Shown one piece after another: positions 28,624 through 39,909 of a stretch of 64,000 nt of DNA. The notes beneath the pieces are model-generated. The model was not told the origin of the DNA and searched no databases. It saw only the letters and a program-made list of their open reading frames with translations. This DNA comes from Janthinobacterium silvisoli (GTDB lineage Bacteria; Pseudomonadota; Gammaproteobacteria; Burkholderiales; Burkholderiaceae_D): positions 310,001 through 374,000 of the forward strand of contig NZ_JACHCL010000002.1 in assembly GCF_014200725.1 (NCBI RefSeq). The letters are read 5' to 3'. Positions within the stretch are counted from its first letter, which is position 1. Every line of letters begins with the position of its first letter. Position numbers and translations under genes: made by a program.

Positions 28624-28693
28624 GGGACTCTCCTCTTGTAGTTGATGAGCGTTGATTGTCCGGTGCTGGCGTGTAAAGCAACGTTAGTACTAA

Positions 28694-28708
28694 GTAAAAG
28701 CATGTAAA
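28694..28708. promoter_or_regulatory. CpxR box 1 (GTAAA-N5-GTAAA)
   Basis: Exact match to the CpxR consensus GTAAA-N5-GTAAA (spacer AGCAT), between the divergent Spy-like and CpxR-like genes. Confidence 0.8.
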
Positions 28709-28727
28709 GGAATGTGAGCGCTTGTGT

Positions 28728-28742
28728 GTAAAACCGCGTAAA
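28728..28742. promoter_or_regulatory. CpxR box 2 (GTAAA-N5-GTAAA)
   Basis: Second exact match (spacer ACCGC), 34 bp from the first. Two sites in one divergent promoter suggest control of both genes. Confidence 0.8.
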
Positions 28743-28818
28743 ACGCTGTAGAACGGCGCCGTTTGACTGCTATCATCGAGGCAAGATAATCTGTGACCAT
28801 GGGAAAGACACGCAAAGG

Positions 28819-29508
<690 letters not shown>

Positions 29509-29510
29509 GC

Positions 29511-31007
29511 GTGGGGCGCCTGTTCTGGAAGTTTTTCCTGTGCATCTTGCTGGCCCAATTTGCCGCGACTATCGGCATCGGTGGCACCTTCTGGCTAAAA
29601 AATCGTGCGGCACAGCAAGAACGCCTGCTCGACATCGACACCAGTCCGCCCGCGCAGATGGCCATCGATGCAGCCGCTGCTACCCTGGAGTTTGGCGGTA
29701 GCAACGCCCTGCGCCAATTGCTGGTGCAAACAGAACGCTTGCGCGTGTACGCGGTCGATGGACAAGGCCGCGAATTGCTGGGCCGCCATGTGCAGCCAGC
29801 CACCCTGGCCAAGGCCCGCGCCATGCGGGCGCAAACCGTGGGCCGGCACGTCGTGCGCGAACTGGAAGGCGCAGATGGCGTGCGCTTGCTGCTGTTCCTG
29901 CCGTATTCCGAACATTTCCGCGGTTTCGAGACTGGCGCCACGCGCGATACGCTGCAAGCCATCGTGATGGGCGATACGCACGCCATGCCATCCGGGCGTC
30001 CACCTGCAGACGCCAGCGCGCCGCCATTCACCGCCAAGCCAGGCCCCTACCCTGACATGGGTGGCATGCCGCCCAGCCCCCGCATGATGACGCCTTACCG
30101 CAGCTTCATCCCCGTCGTTGCAGCCACCGTGGCCAGCCTGTTATTCGCATTTTTACTGGCCTGGTATTTCGCCCGTCCCATCCGCGACCTGCGCCAGGCA
30201 TTCGAAGGCGCGTCCAGCGGCGACCTGGCGCCGCGCTTCCGCAACAAGCCCGGTGGCGACGAATTGAAGGACCTGGGCCACGATTTCGACCGCATGACGG
30301 GCCGCTTGCAAAGCCTGATGGATAGCCAGACACGGCTGTTGCATGACGTGTCGCATGAATTGCGCTCGCCGCTGGCGCGCCTGCAGGCCGCCATCGGACT
30401 GGCGCACCAGCAACCGGAAAAAATGGCCGCATCGATGGAGCGCATCGAACGCGAAAGCGTGCGCATGGATAAGCTGATCGGGGAATTGCTGACCCTGTCG
30501 CGGCTGGAAGCGGCCGCCGTCCACCCGCTCAGCGAAGACTTCAGCATCGCCGACCTGCTGCACGACATCGTGGAAGACGCCTGCTATGAAGCGGGTGGCC
30601 GCCAGATCAGCATCAGCATCAAAGGCGACGCCGATATCAGCGAGGCCATCGTGACGGGCCAGGCCGACCTGCTGGGGCGCGCGGTAGAAAACGTGGTGCG
30701 CAACGCCATCAAGCACAGTCCAGATGGCGGCACCGTCGAGATCGCCGCATCCCTGCTCGATAGCGGCCAGCAAGTGCGCATTGCCGTGCTGGACCAGGGA
30801 CCAGGCGTGGAGGCGGCCGACCTGGGCGCCATTTTTGAACCGTTCTTCCGCGCCAGCAACACACAAAAATCCACCGATGGGCACGGCTTAGGCCTGGCTA
30901 TCGCCCAGCACGTGATCGGCGCCCACGGCGGCACCATCACGGCCAGCAACCGTGGCAGCGGCGGCTTGTGCGTGGAAATGATCTTGCCCGCCAGAATGCC
31001 CGCCTGA
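29511..31007 (+). CDS. cpxA: CpxA-like sensor histidine kinase
   Basis: Inner-membrane kinase of 498 aa starting at GTG 29511 (AAGGAATAAGC before it). TM1 (about 5-25), a periplasmic domain of about 170 residues with a Pro/Met-rich end (GPYPDMGGMPPSP), TM2 (about 200-222), HAMP, DHp with LLHDVSHELRSPLARL (phospho-His near 282) and ATPase boxes VVRNAIKHSPDGG, DQGPGV and GLGLAIAQHV. With CpxR and a CpxP/Spy-type protein it should sense misfolded envelope proteins or metal stress. Confidence 0.88.
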   Translation: MGRLFWKFFLCILLAQFAATIGIGGTFWLKNRAAQQERLLDIDTSPPAQMAIDAAAATLEFGGSNALRQLLVQTERLRVYAVDGQGRELLGRHVQPATLAKARAMRAQTVGRHVVRELEGADGVRLLLFLPYSEHFRGFETGATRDTLQAIVMGDTHAMPSGRPPADASAPPFTAKPGPYPDMGGMPPSPRMMTPYRSFIPVVAATVASLLFAFLLAWYFARPIRDLRQAFEGASSGDLAPRFRNKPGGDELKDLGHDFDRMTGRLQSLMDSQTRLLHDVSHELRSPLARLQAAIGLAHQQPEKMAASMERIERESVRMDKLIGELLTLSRLEAAAVHPLSEDFSIADLLHDIVEDACYEAGGRQISISIKGDADISEAIVTGQADLLGRAVENVVRNAIKHSPDGGTVEIAASLLDSGQQVRIAVLDQGPGVEAADLGAIFEPFFRASNTQKSTDGHGLGLAIAQHVIGAHGGTITASNRGSGGLCVEMILPARMPA

Positions 31008-31029
31008 AGCAGGCATGCTGGCCACGCCA

Positions 31030-31377
31030 TCAGGCGTAGGTATCGATCACGCTGCCCAGGGTCGACGATACCGAACGGACCTGACTTGTGCTGGTATCCG
31101 CACTGTCCGGCGACTGCACAGGCTGTTGCGCCGCCTGTTGTGCGGCCGCAGCCTGCAACTGGGCGATCTGCGCCTGCAATGCCGCGATCTGATCGGCCAG
31201 CTGCTGTTGCAGCTTTTGCGTGGCGTCCGTCTGCTCGCCCTTTTGCGCATCGGTCAATTGCTTTTGTGCCGAGGTGATCTGTCTTTGTAGCGTTGCAATT
31301 TGTGAACTATTACTGCTGCTGCCAGTACCGCTGTTGACGGCGCTGCTGGCGCCACCTGATGAGATTGCTGAAACCAT
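31030..31377 (-). CDS. FlxA-like coiled-coil protein
   Basis: Small protein of 115 aa with a Ser/Gly-rich N-terminus and a coiled coil (about 27-80, repeated IATLQRQITSAQKQL and LADQIAALQAQIAQLQ heptads) as in the FlxA-like family (PF14282). No signal peptide. Function of the family is not known. A third exact CpxR box at 31451-31465 lies 74 bp before its start, so it probably belongs to the same regulon. Confidence 0.75.
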   Translation of the reverse strand: MVSAISSGGASSAVNSGTGSSSNSSQIATLQRQITSAQKQLTDAQKGEQTDATQKLQQQLADQIAALQAQIAQLQAAAAQQAAQQPVQSPDSADTSTSQVRSVSSTLGSVIDTYA

Positions 31378-31450
31378 ATACCCTCCTGATACTACTCACT
31401 GACACCTCTTGTTTATCGGCCAGGACGGCGGCAAATGAATAGACAGACAT

Positions 31451-31465
31451 GTAAAGCCAGGTAAA
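31451..31465. promoter_or_regulatory. CpxR box 3 (GTAAA-N5-GTAAA)
   Basis: Exact GTAAA-GCCAG-GTAAA, 74 bp upstream of the FlxA-like gene and 71 bp upstream of the divergent PrpF-like gene. Confidence 0.7.
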
Positions 31466-31535
31466 GACAGCATCAACTGGTGGCAGAGCAGGAAAACTGG
31501 CACACTGGGGGCTTGTTCCTGCCAACGATACGACC

Positions 31536-32746
31536 ATGCGCTCCCTGCCAGACTTCCATCCCCGCCACCGTTCAGGCGTCATTGAGTTTCCCGTACACCA
31601 TATGCGCGGCGGCACATCCACTGGATTGGTGCTGTGGGAACCGTATCTGCCGCCGCAACAGGACTTGCGCGAAGAATTGCTGCGTCATCTGATGGGCGTG
31701 CCGCAAACGGGGGCGCAGCCCGGCAACCGGCAAATTACGGGCCTGGGGCGGGGTCCTGCCACCAGCAACAAGGTTTTTATTGCCGACGTGGAACTGCATG
31801 CGGGGCAGCTGCGCCTGGTCAGTACCCTGGCGCAACTGGCCAGCGAACATGGCAATATCGATTGGAGCGTGAATTGCGGCAATATGTCGTCGGCGCTGCA
31901 ATTGTGGGGTATCGATATGGGTTTGCTGGCGACTGAGGGCTGCGGCCAGCAGGAAGTGTCCATCCGCAACACGAATACGGGCGTCATCACCACTTCGCGC
32001 ATGACTTTATCCGACGATGGACGCTATGCCACCACAGCCATTCCCGGCGTGCGCGGTGAGTTTCCCGCCGTCGACCTGTTCCTGCATGATCCCGTGGGTG
32101 CGAAGACGGGCAAGCTGCTGCCGACCGGTTCCGTGCAGGATGTGGTGGCAGGCTATACGGTCTCTTGCGTGGATGTGGCCGTACCGATGGTGATCGCGGA
32201 TGCAGCCCAGTTCGGCAAGACGGCGCAGGAGCCGATACGAGAACTGGAAGCGGACACGGCTTTCATGCAGGCGATACGCACCGTGTGGGTGGCGGCGGGC
32301 CTGCGCATGGGCTTGCTGCGCCGCGATGGTGGCTTGATGACGCAAGACGAACTGGCCCGCAGCGAAACGATTCCCAAGTTCTGCATCATCGGTGCGCCGC
32401 AAGCGGGCGGCAACCTGGCCGCGCGCTACTTTACGCCACAAACGGGCCACGCCTCGCTGGCCGTTTCGGGCGGCTGCTGCCTGGCGGCGGCGACCTTGAT
32501 ACCGGGCACGGTGGCGCAGACCATCGCCCGGCATGTGGCGCCAGTGGCTGAAAAATATGGGGATGTGCAGGTAGGGATAGAAAATCCGGCCGGCATCCTG
32601 GACACGACGATTGTCGCGCGCAAGGTGGACGGTCAGATCGGGATAGCGAGCGCGGCTTACCGGCGCAGCACGCAAATCTTACTGCGCGGCCATGTGCCGC
32701 TATACCAGGCCTCGCAGCAATTGCAGGCCTGGTTCAGGGAATCAAC

Positions 32747-32750
<4 letters not shown>
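31536..32750 (+). CDS. PrpF-family isomerase (4-oxalomesaconate tautomerase-like)
   Basis: Protein of 404 aa of the PrpF superfamily (two diaminopimelate-epimerase-like halves). Features: [15 protein letters not shown] near the N-terminus, [24 protein letters not shown], and GGNLAARYF with [12 protein letters not shown] in the second half. Family members isomerise unsaturated tricarboxylates (PrpF acts on 2-methylaconitate; GalD on oxalomesaconate). Neither a methylcitrate nor a gallate cluster is near, so the substrate is open. It overlaps the convergent dcd gene by 4 bases. Confidence 0.82.
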
Positions 32751-33316
<566 letters not shown>

Positions 33317-33454
33317 CGCAGGGGTTTCTTTCTAGAATATCGGTGGCTGGGCGGCGCAGCCTGTACAGGCGCGGCCCGAATGGCAGGATTTTACGCGAAA
33401 ATTCGGCGCTTTTGGCCCCCTGCCCCTGAAATTCCTTGGCTGCAGCGCAAGTCG

Positions 33455-34255
33455 CTAGCGCACGGCCAGCATTGACGCTATCATCTCATGCACCGCCTGC
33501 GCCGTCAGCTCGGGCGACTCCATGGGAAACAGATGGCCGCCAGGCAGCTGGCGGAAAAATGGCCCGACCAGCTTGCGCGTGGCGTCCAGGCCCGCCTGCC
33601 GGCATTCCACCGATTCCGTGCCGCCGATAAAACCGATCGGCACGGGAAAACCATCCTTGACCAGTGCACCGATATGGTGGGGCAAGCCGCGATAGACCTG
33701 GGTTTCCACCTCGCGCGTAAAACGCAGCTGCACGCCGTCCGGATGCGGCGCCAGGCCGCTGGCGATATAGTCGTCCAGCACCTGCGGCGCCCAGGCGGCA
33801 AACATGTCTTTGGCGGCAAAGTGGGCATAAGCAGCTTGTGCATCGGGCCACAGATACCGCCGCTTGGCGGAAAAACGCGCCGGCGAATAGCGTTCGCCCA
33901 GCGCCGTATGGCGCACCAGGCGCAGCAGCAAGGCGCGCCAGCCCGCCACCACCGGGGAATCGAGCAAGACCACACAACGGGCCAGATCGGGGCGCGCCTT
34001 GGCTACCATCAGGCTCAGCATACCGCCCAGCGAATGGCCGACCAGGATCACGGGGCCGCTGTAGCGACGTTCAAGGTCGGCGATCATTTCCCGTACCAGC
34101 TCGGGCCAGCCTGTCGTGACCGGATAACGGGGATCGTGGCCGTGCATATCGAGCGCCTGCACAGCGTAATGCTCGCCAAGCAAGCCGAACAGCTTGCGGT
34201 AAGTGCCTGCAGGATAACTATTGGCATGGGCAAAATGCAGTTTGGGCAAGGTCAT
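33455..34255 (-). CDS. Alpha/beta hydrolase
   Basis: Hydrolase of 266 aa from ATG 34255 (an upstream ATG at 34288 is possible; neither has a clear ribosome site). N-terminal FAHANSYPAGTYRKLF is typical of a serine-hydrolase subgroup. The elbow is GHSLGG (VILVGHSLGGMLSLMVAKA), then a catalytic acid region near GFIGGTESVE and His in PGGHLFPME. Substrate unknown. It shares strand and spacing with the HAD gene. Confidence 0.82.
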   Translation of the reverse strand: MTLPKLHFAHANSYPAGTYRKLFGLLGEHYAVQALDMHGHDPRYPVTTGWPELVREMIADLERRYSGPVILVGHSLGGMLSLMVAKARPDLARCVVLLDSPVVAGWRALLLRLVRHTALGERYSPARFSAKRRYLWPDAQAAYAHFAAKDMFAAWAPQVLDDYIASGLAPHPDGVQLRFTREVETQVYRGLPHHIGALVKDGFPVPIGFIGGTESVECRQAGLDATRKLVGPFFRQLPGGHLFPMESPELTAQAVHEMIASMLAVR

Positions 34256-34327
34256 CTTTGGGGCTGGCCAGTCAATGGGATAAACCATTGTAATGGCATG
34301 CTGGCAAGACAAGTCTGAGGGAGCACT

Positions 34328-34999
34328 CTAATCAGGCAGCGGGTCGCCTATAAAGGAAGCCAGCACTTCGCCCAGCTCGTCCATCGACTCGACCACACAA
34401 AACGCCTCGTCGAACGCGTAGTCACGGTTCATCACATTGCGCAGCACGATGCATTCCAGGCCGGCGGCGTTGGCGGCACGCAAGCCGCGCGGCGAGTCTT
34501 CCACCGCCACGCAATGGGCGGCGTCCAGCCCCAGCTTTTGCAAACCCAGCAGATAGCCATCGGGCGCCGGCTTGCTGTCCGCATAACTTTCACGCGTCAA
34601 GACGAAATCAAAATAGGGCAGCAAGCCGGTGGCAGCATGGGTGATCTGGAAATGCTGCTCATGGGCGCTGGTCACCACCCCCATGGCAACTTGCGGGCGC
34701 AAGGTCTGCAGCAGGCGTTCGACACCCGGTATGGCCAGCCCGCGTGCCTGGCGCAGCCGTTCGCCGAACAGGCGCTTGCGCTCGATCCGCAGGTGATTGA
34801 CCAAGGCAATATCGTGGCCCTGCCCCAGCAACACATGCCAGGCGCCATAGTTATTGTCCAGGAACCAGTCAAAGAATTGCTTGGGCGTCAAGTCCACGCC
34901 GTAGGGCAAGAGCAGTTCGCGGTTGCTTTCATAAAACAGCTGTTCGGTGTTGACCAGCACGCCATCGTTGTCCCACAGCACACCCTGGATGGTTTTCAT
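34328..34999 (-). CDS. HAD-family hydrolase (beta-phosphoglucomutase-like)
   Basis: Phosphatase or mutase of 223 aa with HAD motif I VLWDNDGVLVN (nucleophile Asp10, acid Asp12), motif II VVTSAHEQHF, motif III KPAPDGYLLGLQKLG and motif IV VEDSPRGLRAANAAGL. The cap domain lies between motifs I and II as in the PGMB group. Substrate not predictable. Lies 16 nt after the TSUP gene stop on the same strand. Confidence 0.88.
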   Translation of the reverse strand: MKTIQGVLWDNDGVLVNTEQLFYESNRELLLPYGVDLTPKQFFDWFLDNNYGAWHVLLGQGHDIALVNHLRIERKRLFGERLRQARGLAIPGVERLLQTLRPQVAMGVVTSAHEQHFQITHAATGLLPYFDFVLTRESYADSKPAPDGYLLGLQKLGLDAAHCVAVEDSPRGLRAANAAGLECIVLRNVMNRDYAFDEAFCVVESMDELGEVLASFIGDPLPD

Positions 35000-35015
35000 G
35001 GCGAGATTCCAGCAC

Positions 35016-35777
35016 TTACCTGAAGAATATGTCGTAAGACAATTTAACGATCAGCATCACCAGCAGCACCAGGAACAGGATGCGCACGAAGGCGGCGCCG
35101 CGGCGCACGGCGATCCAGGTGCCTGTCAGCGCCCCCAGGATATTGCACACGGCCATGGGGGCAGCCACCGCATAAACCACGTGGCCGGCAGGAATGAAGA
35201 AGGCCAGCGCCGCCACATTGGTGGCGATATTGACCAGTTTCGAGCAGGCCGAAGCGAGGATGAAATCAAAGCCAAACACGCGGATGAACAGGAAAATCAA
35301 AAAACTGCCCGTGCCCGGACCGAACAGGCCATCATAAAAACCGATGGCGCCGCCGATCACCATGGCCAGGATGCGTTCGCGCGGGCCTATCGGGCGCGGC
35401 TCGCGGGTGGCGCCGAAATCCTTCTTGATGAAGGTGTAGATCGCCATGATGATGATCAGCGCCAGCACCATTGGCCGCACGACTTGCTGCGGCACGTAGG
35501 ACACGGCCGCCGCGCCGATGAAGGACATGACGAAGGCGCAGGCCACGGCGGGCAGCACCAGCAGCCACGGAATATGCACTTTGCCGATGAAGGAGCGGGC
35601 GGCAAACGCCGTGCCGCAAGCGGAAGCGAGCTTGTTGGTTCCCAGCAAGGAGGTCGAGGCCATGTTCGGCATCAGGTTGAACAGGGCCGGCAGTTGTATC
35701 AGCCCGCCACCACCGACGGCGGCATCGATCAGGCCGGCAAAGAAGGCAAACAGGCACAGCAGGGAAATGGTCAACAT
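35016..35777 (-). CDS. TSUP-family anion exporter (TauE/SafE)
   Basis: Inner-membrane protein of 253 aa with about eight hydrophobic segments and the family marks LIDAAVGGGGLIQLPAL and FYDGLFGPGTGSFLIF (the two inverted halves). TSUP proteins move sulfite, sulfoacetate or related anions. ATG 35777 is taken; a TTG at 35801 would add eight residues. It is divergent from a LysR regulator, which may control it. Confidence 0.87.
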   Translation of the reverse strand: MLTISLLCLFAFFAGLIDAAVGGGGLIQLPALFNLMPNMASTSLLGTNKLASACGTAFAARSFIGKVHIPWLLVLPAVACAFVMSFIGAAAVSYVPQQVVRPMVLALIIIMAIYTFIKKDFGATREPRPIGPRERILAMVIGGAIGFYDGLFGPGTGSFLIFLFIRVFGFDFILASACSKLVNIATNVAALAFFIPAGHVVYAVAAPMAVCNILGALTGTWIAVRRGAAFVRILFLVLLVMLIVKLSYDIFFR

Positions 35778-35944
35778 GCGGCAATCCAAAAACAGTGGCA
35801 AGGACGCAAGTATAGGCGCACGATTATGTGATGGCTGCAGCTATGCTTGCAACTCCGTATTGCGGAAAGCGCAATCAGGCGTGGCGCTTGACGAAACAGG
35901 CATGGTGCGCTCTACTGGCGACTTTCCTTCTGAGGCGCCCTGCC

Positions 35945-36868
35945 ATGTCCATGAAACTGATGTGGGAAATCCGCGCCTTTTGCAGCGTTGTCGAAAAGCG
36001 CAGCTTCGTCCATGCGGCCCGCATGCTGGGGCGCTCGCCGTCGGCCGTCACGCGTGCCATCCAGTTTTTGGAAGACGCCATCGGCGCCGAGTTGATCCTG
36101 CGCACGCAAAAACAATTCACCCTGACCACGGCCGGTGAAACGTATTACGCGTCGGCCAAGCATTTGCTGGAAACCCAGGCCGAAGCGGAAGACCAGCTGG
36201 CGGAACTGAGCAATTCCCCCCAGGGCTGGGTGCGCATTTCGGCGCCGGAAATCCTGTCGCTGGGCTTTTTGCCGAAAGTGCTGGCGCAGTTTTCACGCGA
36301 TTATCCGAATGTCTCGGTCGATATCCACTTTTCGGACAAGTCGATCGACCCGATCCAGGAAAAGCTCGATTTTGCCATCCGCGGCGCCTTTCCCCGCTCC
36401 AGCGAGCTGATCGGATATCCGCTGTGGAACTACCGCCGCTATATGTATGCCTCGCCCGACTACATCGCCCGCATGGGCGCGCCGCAAGAGCCGGAAGAGC
36501 TGGCCAGTCACGACGTCATCGTGCACTCGGCGCCCCGCATCCTGCGCGACTGGCATTTCGTTTCCGGCGAGCGCAATGTGCGCTTCCAGGTCCAGCCGCG
36601 CTTCCGCTTTACCTCTGGCATCGCCACTTTCCAGGCAGCACAGGAAGGCGCCGGCATCGCGCGCCTGGCTAGCTGGCTGGCGGAACCGGCCGTGGCCAGC
36701 GGCGCCCTGCAAAGGGTTTGCCCCGCGTATCGCTTGACGTCTTCGAAGGAACTGGACCCCAGCATCCACGCCGTCTACGGCAGCGCCCGCCTACCCAAGG
36801 GCGCCAGGCTGTTCCTGGAGTATGTGCGCAAGAAAGGCATGGAGATACCGGATGAACGTCCAGGCTGA
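35945..36868 (+). CDS. LysR-family transcriptional regulator
   Basis: Regulator of 307 aa with an N-terminal winged helix-turn-helix (about 5-65: FCSVVEKRSFVHAARMLGRSP, then VTRAIQFLEDAIG and LTTAGETYY) and a periplasmic-binding-like effector domain. ATG 35945 keeps the normal LysR N-terminus; upstream in-frame sequence is not LysR-like. Divergent arrangement with the TSUP exporter suggests that gene is its target. Confidence 0.9.
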   Translation: MSMKLMWEIRAFCSVVEKRSFVHAARMLGRSPSAVTRAIQFLEDAIGAELILRTQKQFTLTTAGETYYASAKHLLETQAEAEDQLAELSNSPQGWVRISAPEILSLGFLPKVLAQFSRDYPNVSVDIHFSDKSIDPIQEKLDFAIRGAFPRSSELIGYPLWNYRRYMYASPDYIARMGAPQEPEELASHDVIVHSAPRILRDWHFVSGERNVRFQVQPRFRFTSGIATFQAAQEGAGIARLASWLAEPAVASGALQRVCPAYRLTSSKELDPSIHAVYGSARLPKGARLFLEYVRKKGMEIPDERPG

Positions 36869-36871
36869 CGC

Positions 36872-37390
36872 TTAACTTTCGGCTGCGTCGCTGTACACGG
36901 CGTACTGCTCGCCATCCAGAACATAGCCTGCCACCTCAGCCATGCCCAGGCGCTGATGCGCGCGCAGCGATCCGATATTGTCGCGGCGTATGAATAGCAC
37001 CGCCTCGCCGCCAGGATGCCGGGCCCGCATGGCTTCGTGTAACAGCGCCAGCAGCCCTTGCCCCCGCTCGCTGTCCGCAATGCAGACGGGGCCATACACA
37101 TACGCCCCCGGCCCACCGGCATAGGCCTCCAGCATGGCCAGCACGGCCGGCGCCTGGGCTGTATCTTTGGCCGCACTGAACAGCACGCCGACTACCGGGC
37201 CGCCCGCCACCCGCCGCGCCACGATAACCGGCGCCCCTCCCTCGGCCATCTGGACCACCTTTTCATGCGGGAATTCCCCCGTCAGGCTACCGCCTTGAAA
37301 AGGGGAATTGGCTTGTAGCAAGGTTGTGATGGGATCGATATCGGCTGCCTGGGCCAGGGTGATCAGGTCAGCGGTACTGGAATTGCTCAT
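36872..37390 (-). CDS. GNAT-family N-acetyltransferase
   Basis: Acetyltransferase of 172 aa with the acetyl-CoA binding region CIADSERGQGLLALLHEA (Q/R-x-x-G-x-G/A type, here RGQGL), IRRDNIGSLRAHQRLGM and a C-terminal strand. It ends 4 bases after the LysR gene stop on the opposite strand. Acceptor unknown. Confidence 0.82.
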   Translation of the reverse strand: MSNSSTADLITLAQAADIDPITTLLQANSPFQGGSLTGEFPHEKVVQMAEGGAPVIVARRVAGGPVVGVLFSAAKDTAQAPAVLAMLEAYAGGPGAYVYGPVCIADSERGQGLLALLHEAMRARHPGGEAVLFIRRDNIGSLRAHQRLGMAEVAGYVLDGEQYAVYSDAAES

Positions 37391-37485
37391 CTAGTTTCCT
37401 TTGATGATGAGTTCTTGAGACTAGCATGAAAGGGCAGGATCATACTCAGTCGTGCCAGCCACCGGGAAGGCATGCAAGGCGGCGA

Positions 37486-39909
37486 CTATCGCCCATACCA
37501 GTAGCGCGGATGGCTGGCGCGGTAGCCGGTGACCGTGACCGTCTCGCCAAATTCGAGGGTCAACGCCCCCGCCTCGTCCGTCCGCAGCCGCGTAATCCCC
37601 AGCTCGCCATAACGCGCATAGATTTGCGCCTTCGGATGCTTGTAGCGGTTGCGGTGACCCACCTGGAATATCGCCAGGCTCGGGTGAACGGCATTCAAAA
37701 AGGCCGGCGTGGACGAGGTGCCGCTACCGTGATGGGGCGCCAGCAACACATCGGCCGCCAAGTCGCTCCCCAGGCGCGCGCGCAATTGCGCTTCCTGCGC
37801 CGCTTCGATATCGCCGGCCAGCAAGATCGCATGCTTGCCTGCCGTGATTTTCACCGTGCAGCTGCGGGCATTCGGTTTCAACGACATATCGTCGTGGCTG
37901 GCCGCCAGCGGGTGCAGCATCTCGAAGCGCACGCCTTCCCACTGCCAGCTTTGACCGGCCGCGCAATGCAGATAGGGCTTGCCCAGCTTGTGCTGCGCCA
38001 CGACGGCCGGATGGCCGCCAGCCAGGGACGAAGCCAGCCAGCCCACGGGAATATTTTCCAGCAGCGAGACGGCGCCACCCGCATGGTCGGCATCGCTATG
38101 CGAAATGATCAAGCCATCGAGCTTGGCTATGCCCCGCGCCCGCAGATACGGCACGATGACCCGGCTGGCGCCATCGGAATCCACGCCATACGCGGGCCCC
38201 GTGTCATACAGCAGGCGGTGGCCATGGGTTTCGACCAGCAAGGCCATGCCCTGCCCCACATCGAAGGCCGTGACCCATAACTGGCCCGGCGCCGGGCTGG
38301 CCGGCAAGGCCGTCATCAGGGGCAGCCAACTGAGCATCCCCAGCCAGCGATGCGGCCAGCCGCGCGGCGCCAGCAGCCACAAGGTGCCGAACAAGGCCCA
38401 GGCAAAACTCCACCACGGCGGCGCAGGGGCAGTCCAGACGGCAAACGGACCGATACTCAGCCACTCCAGCAGCTGCACCAGCAATTGCACGATAAAGTGC
38501 GCCAACAACAGCAGCCAGTCGGATAACGGCGCCGGCAGCAGGCTGGCAGACAGCGACAGGGGCGCCACCACCAGGCTGACGACGGGAATTGCCAGCGCAT
38601 TGGCGATCGGCGACACTAGCGACACTTGCGAGAACAGCAGCATGGTCAAGGGCACCAGCCCCACCGTCACCACATATTGCGTATGCGCGCCTAGCGCCAG
38701 CTCCGCCCGCAGCCGTTGCCAACGGCTGGCGTCCGGGGCCACCGGCGCCGATATGCGCCCCACGCTGGCATACAGTATCGTAGCGACCGCCCCGAACGAC
38801 AGCCAGAAGCCAGGCCACAGCACGGCCCAGGGATCCAGCAGCACCACCACGCCCAGCGCCAGGCACAGCACATGAAACACGCTGGTGATACGCCCCGTCC
38901 ACAAGGCGATGGCGACCACCATCAGCATATATAAAGTGCGCTGCGCCGGCACGCCAAAGCCGGCCAGCAGCACATACAGCAAGGCAGCGACGGCGCCCGC
39001 CAGCGCCGCCACTTTTTGCGCCGGCAACAGCAAGGGCAATTGCCATCCCGTAAAAAACGAGCGCCGCCACAAGGCGCCCGCCGCCAGCGCAACCAGCCCC
39101 GCAATCATGGTGATATGCAGCCCCGAAATGGAAATCAGATGGCTCACGCCCGTGCGGTTAAACACTTGCCAGTCCGACTGCGGTATCGCCCGCTGATCGC
39201 CCACTACCAGCGCCACGATCACACCTGCATAGGGCTTGCTCACCAGACTACGCTCTATGCGTGCGCGCAAGGCCGCACGGCAAGCCTCAACCACATTGCC
39301 GAAGCTGACCACAAAACCGTCCAGACGCACATTCGGCGTATCCGCCCTGGGCTGCGGCCGCACATAGCCAGTAGCTCGCACGCCCTGCTCCAGCAACCAC
39401 ACCTCATAATCAAAGCCCATCGGGTTCGCATTGCCATGCGGCCGCTGCAGCCGCACCGTCAATTGCCAGCGCTCCCCCGGCTGCACATCGCCCACCTCAT
39501 TCGTCACCTCATCGCGAAACCCCTTGTACCAGGACAAGGCAATCAACGGCGACACCTGCGCCCCCACCGCCTTCTCCACCGCAAAATTAAACCGCACACC
39601 CTGCTCGAAGTGATATGGCAGGCTGGCAATCGTGCCGGTGACCGTGATATCGCGGCCCTCGTCGGCCAAGGCCAACTGGGGAGCTAGCGCGAGTTGGGCT
39701 AGCCAGGCGGCCCAGAAAAAGCCAAGGATAACGCCGCCAGCGCATCCTGAAAGCAGACGCAGCAATGCATGCTGATGGCGCAGTACGTATCCGGCTAACA
39801 GGCAGACCAGGCAGGCGACTGCCAGCGTGGTTCCAGCATGGGCCGGCAGCGCCGCCTGCGTCTGCAGCCAGTAAGCACCAGCGGCGAAGCCGAGGATAAA
39901 GGTGGGCAT
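37486..39909 (-). CDS. comEC: ComEC/Rec2 DNA-uptake channel
   Basis: Inner-membrane channel for single-stranded DNA in natural transformation; 807 aa, normal length. Order: N-terminal membrane segments and DUF4131 domain (about 1-190), Competence domain with HLISISGLHITMIAGL and many membrane helices (about 215-510), then a metallo-beta-lactamase-like domain with FDVGQGMALLVETHGHRLLYDTG, HSDADHAGG, ILLAGDIE and LLAPHHGSGTSS (about 540-790). All parts are present, so the gene looks functional. Its first 240 codons and upstream region exist as a diverged second copy at 40752-41824. Confidence 0.95.
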   Translation of the reverse strand: MPTFILGFAAGAYWLQTQAALPAHAGTTLAVACLVCLLAGYVLRHQHALLRLLSGCAGGVILGFFWAAWLAQLALAPQLALADEGRDITVTGTIASLPYHFEQGVRFNFAVEKAVGAQVSPLIALSWYKGFRDEVTNEVGDVQPGERWQLTVRLQRPHGNANPMGFDYEVWLLEQGVRATGYVRPQPRADTPNVRLDGFVVSFGNVVEACRAALRARIERSLVSKPYAGVIVALVVGDQRAIPQSDWQVFNRTGVSHLISISGLHITMIAGLVALAAGALWRRSFFTGWQLPLLLPAQKVAALAGAVAALLYVLLAGFGVPAQRTLYMLMVVAIALWTGRITSVFHVLCLALGVVVLLDPWAVLWPGFWLSFGAVATILYASVGRISAPVAPDASRWQRLRAELALGAHTQYVVTVGLVPLTMLLFSQVSLVSPIANALAIPVVSLVVAPLSLSASLLPAPLSDWLLLLAHFIVQLLVQLLEWLSIGPFAVWTAPAPPWWSFAWALFGTLWLLAPRGWPHRWLGMLSWLPLMTALPASPAPGQLWVTAFDVGQGMALLVETHGHRLLYDTGPAYGVDSDGASRVIVPYLRARGIAKLDGLIISHSDADHAGGAVSLLENIPVGWLASSLAGGHPAVVAQHKLGKPYLHCAAGQSWQWEGVRFEMLHPLAASHDDMSLKPNARSCTVKITAGKHAILLAGDIEAAQEAQLRARLGSDLAADVLLAPHHGSGTSSTPAFLNAVHPSLAIFQVGHRNRYKHPKAQIYARYGELGITRLRTDEAGALTLEFGETVTVTGYRASHPRYWYGR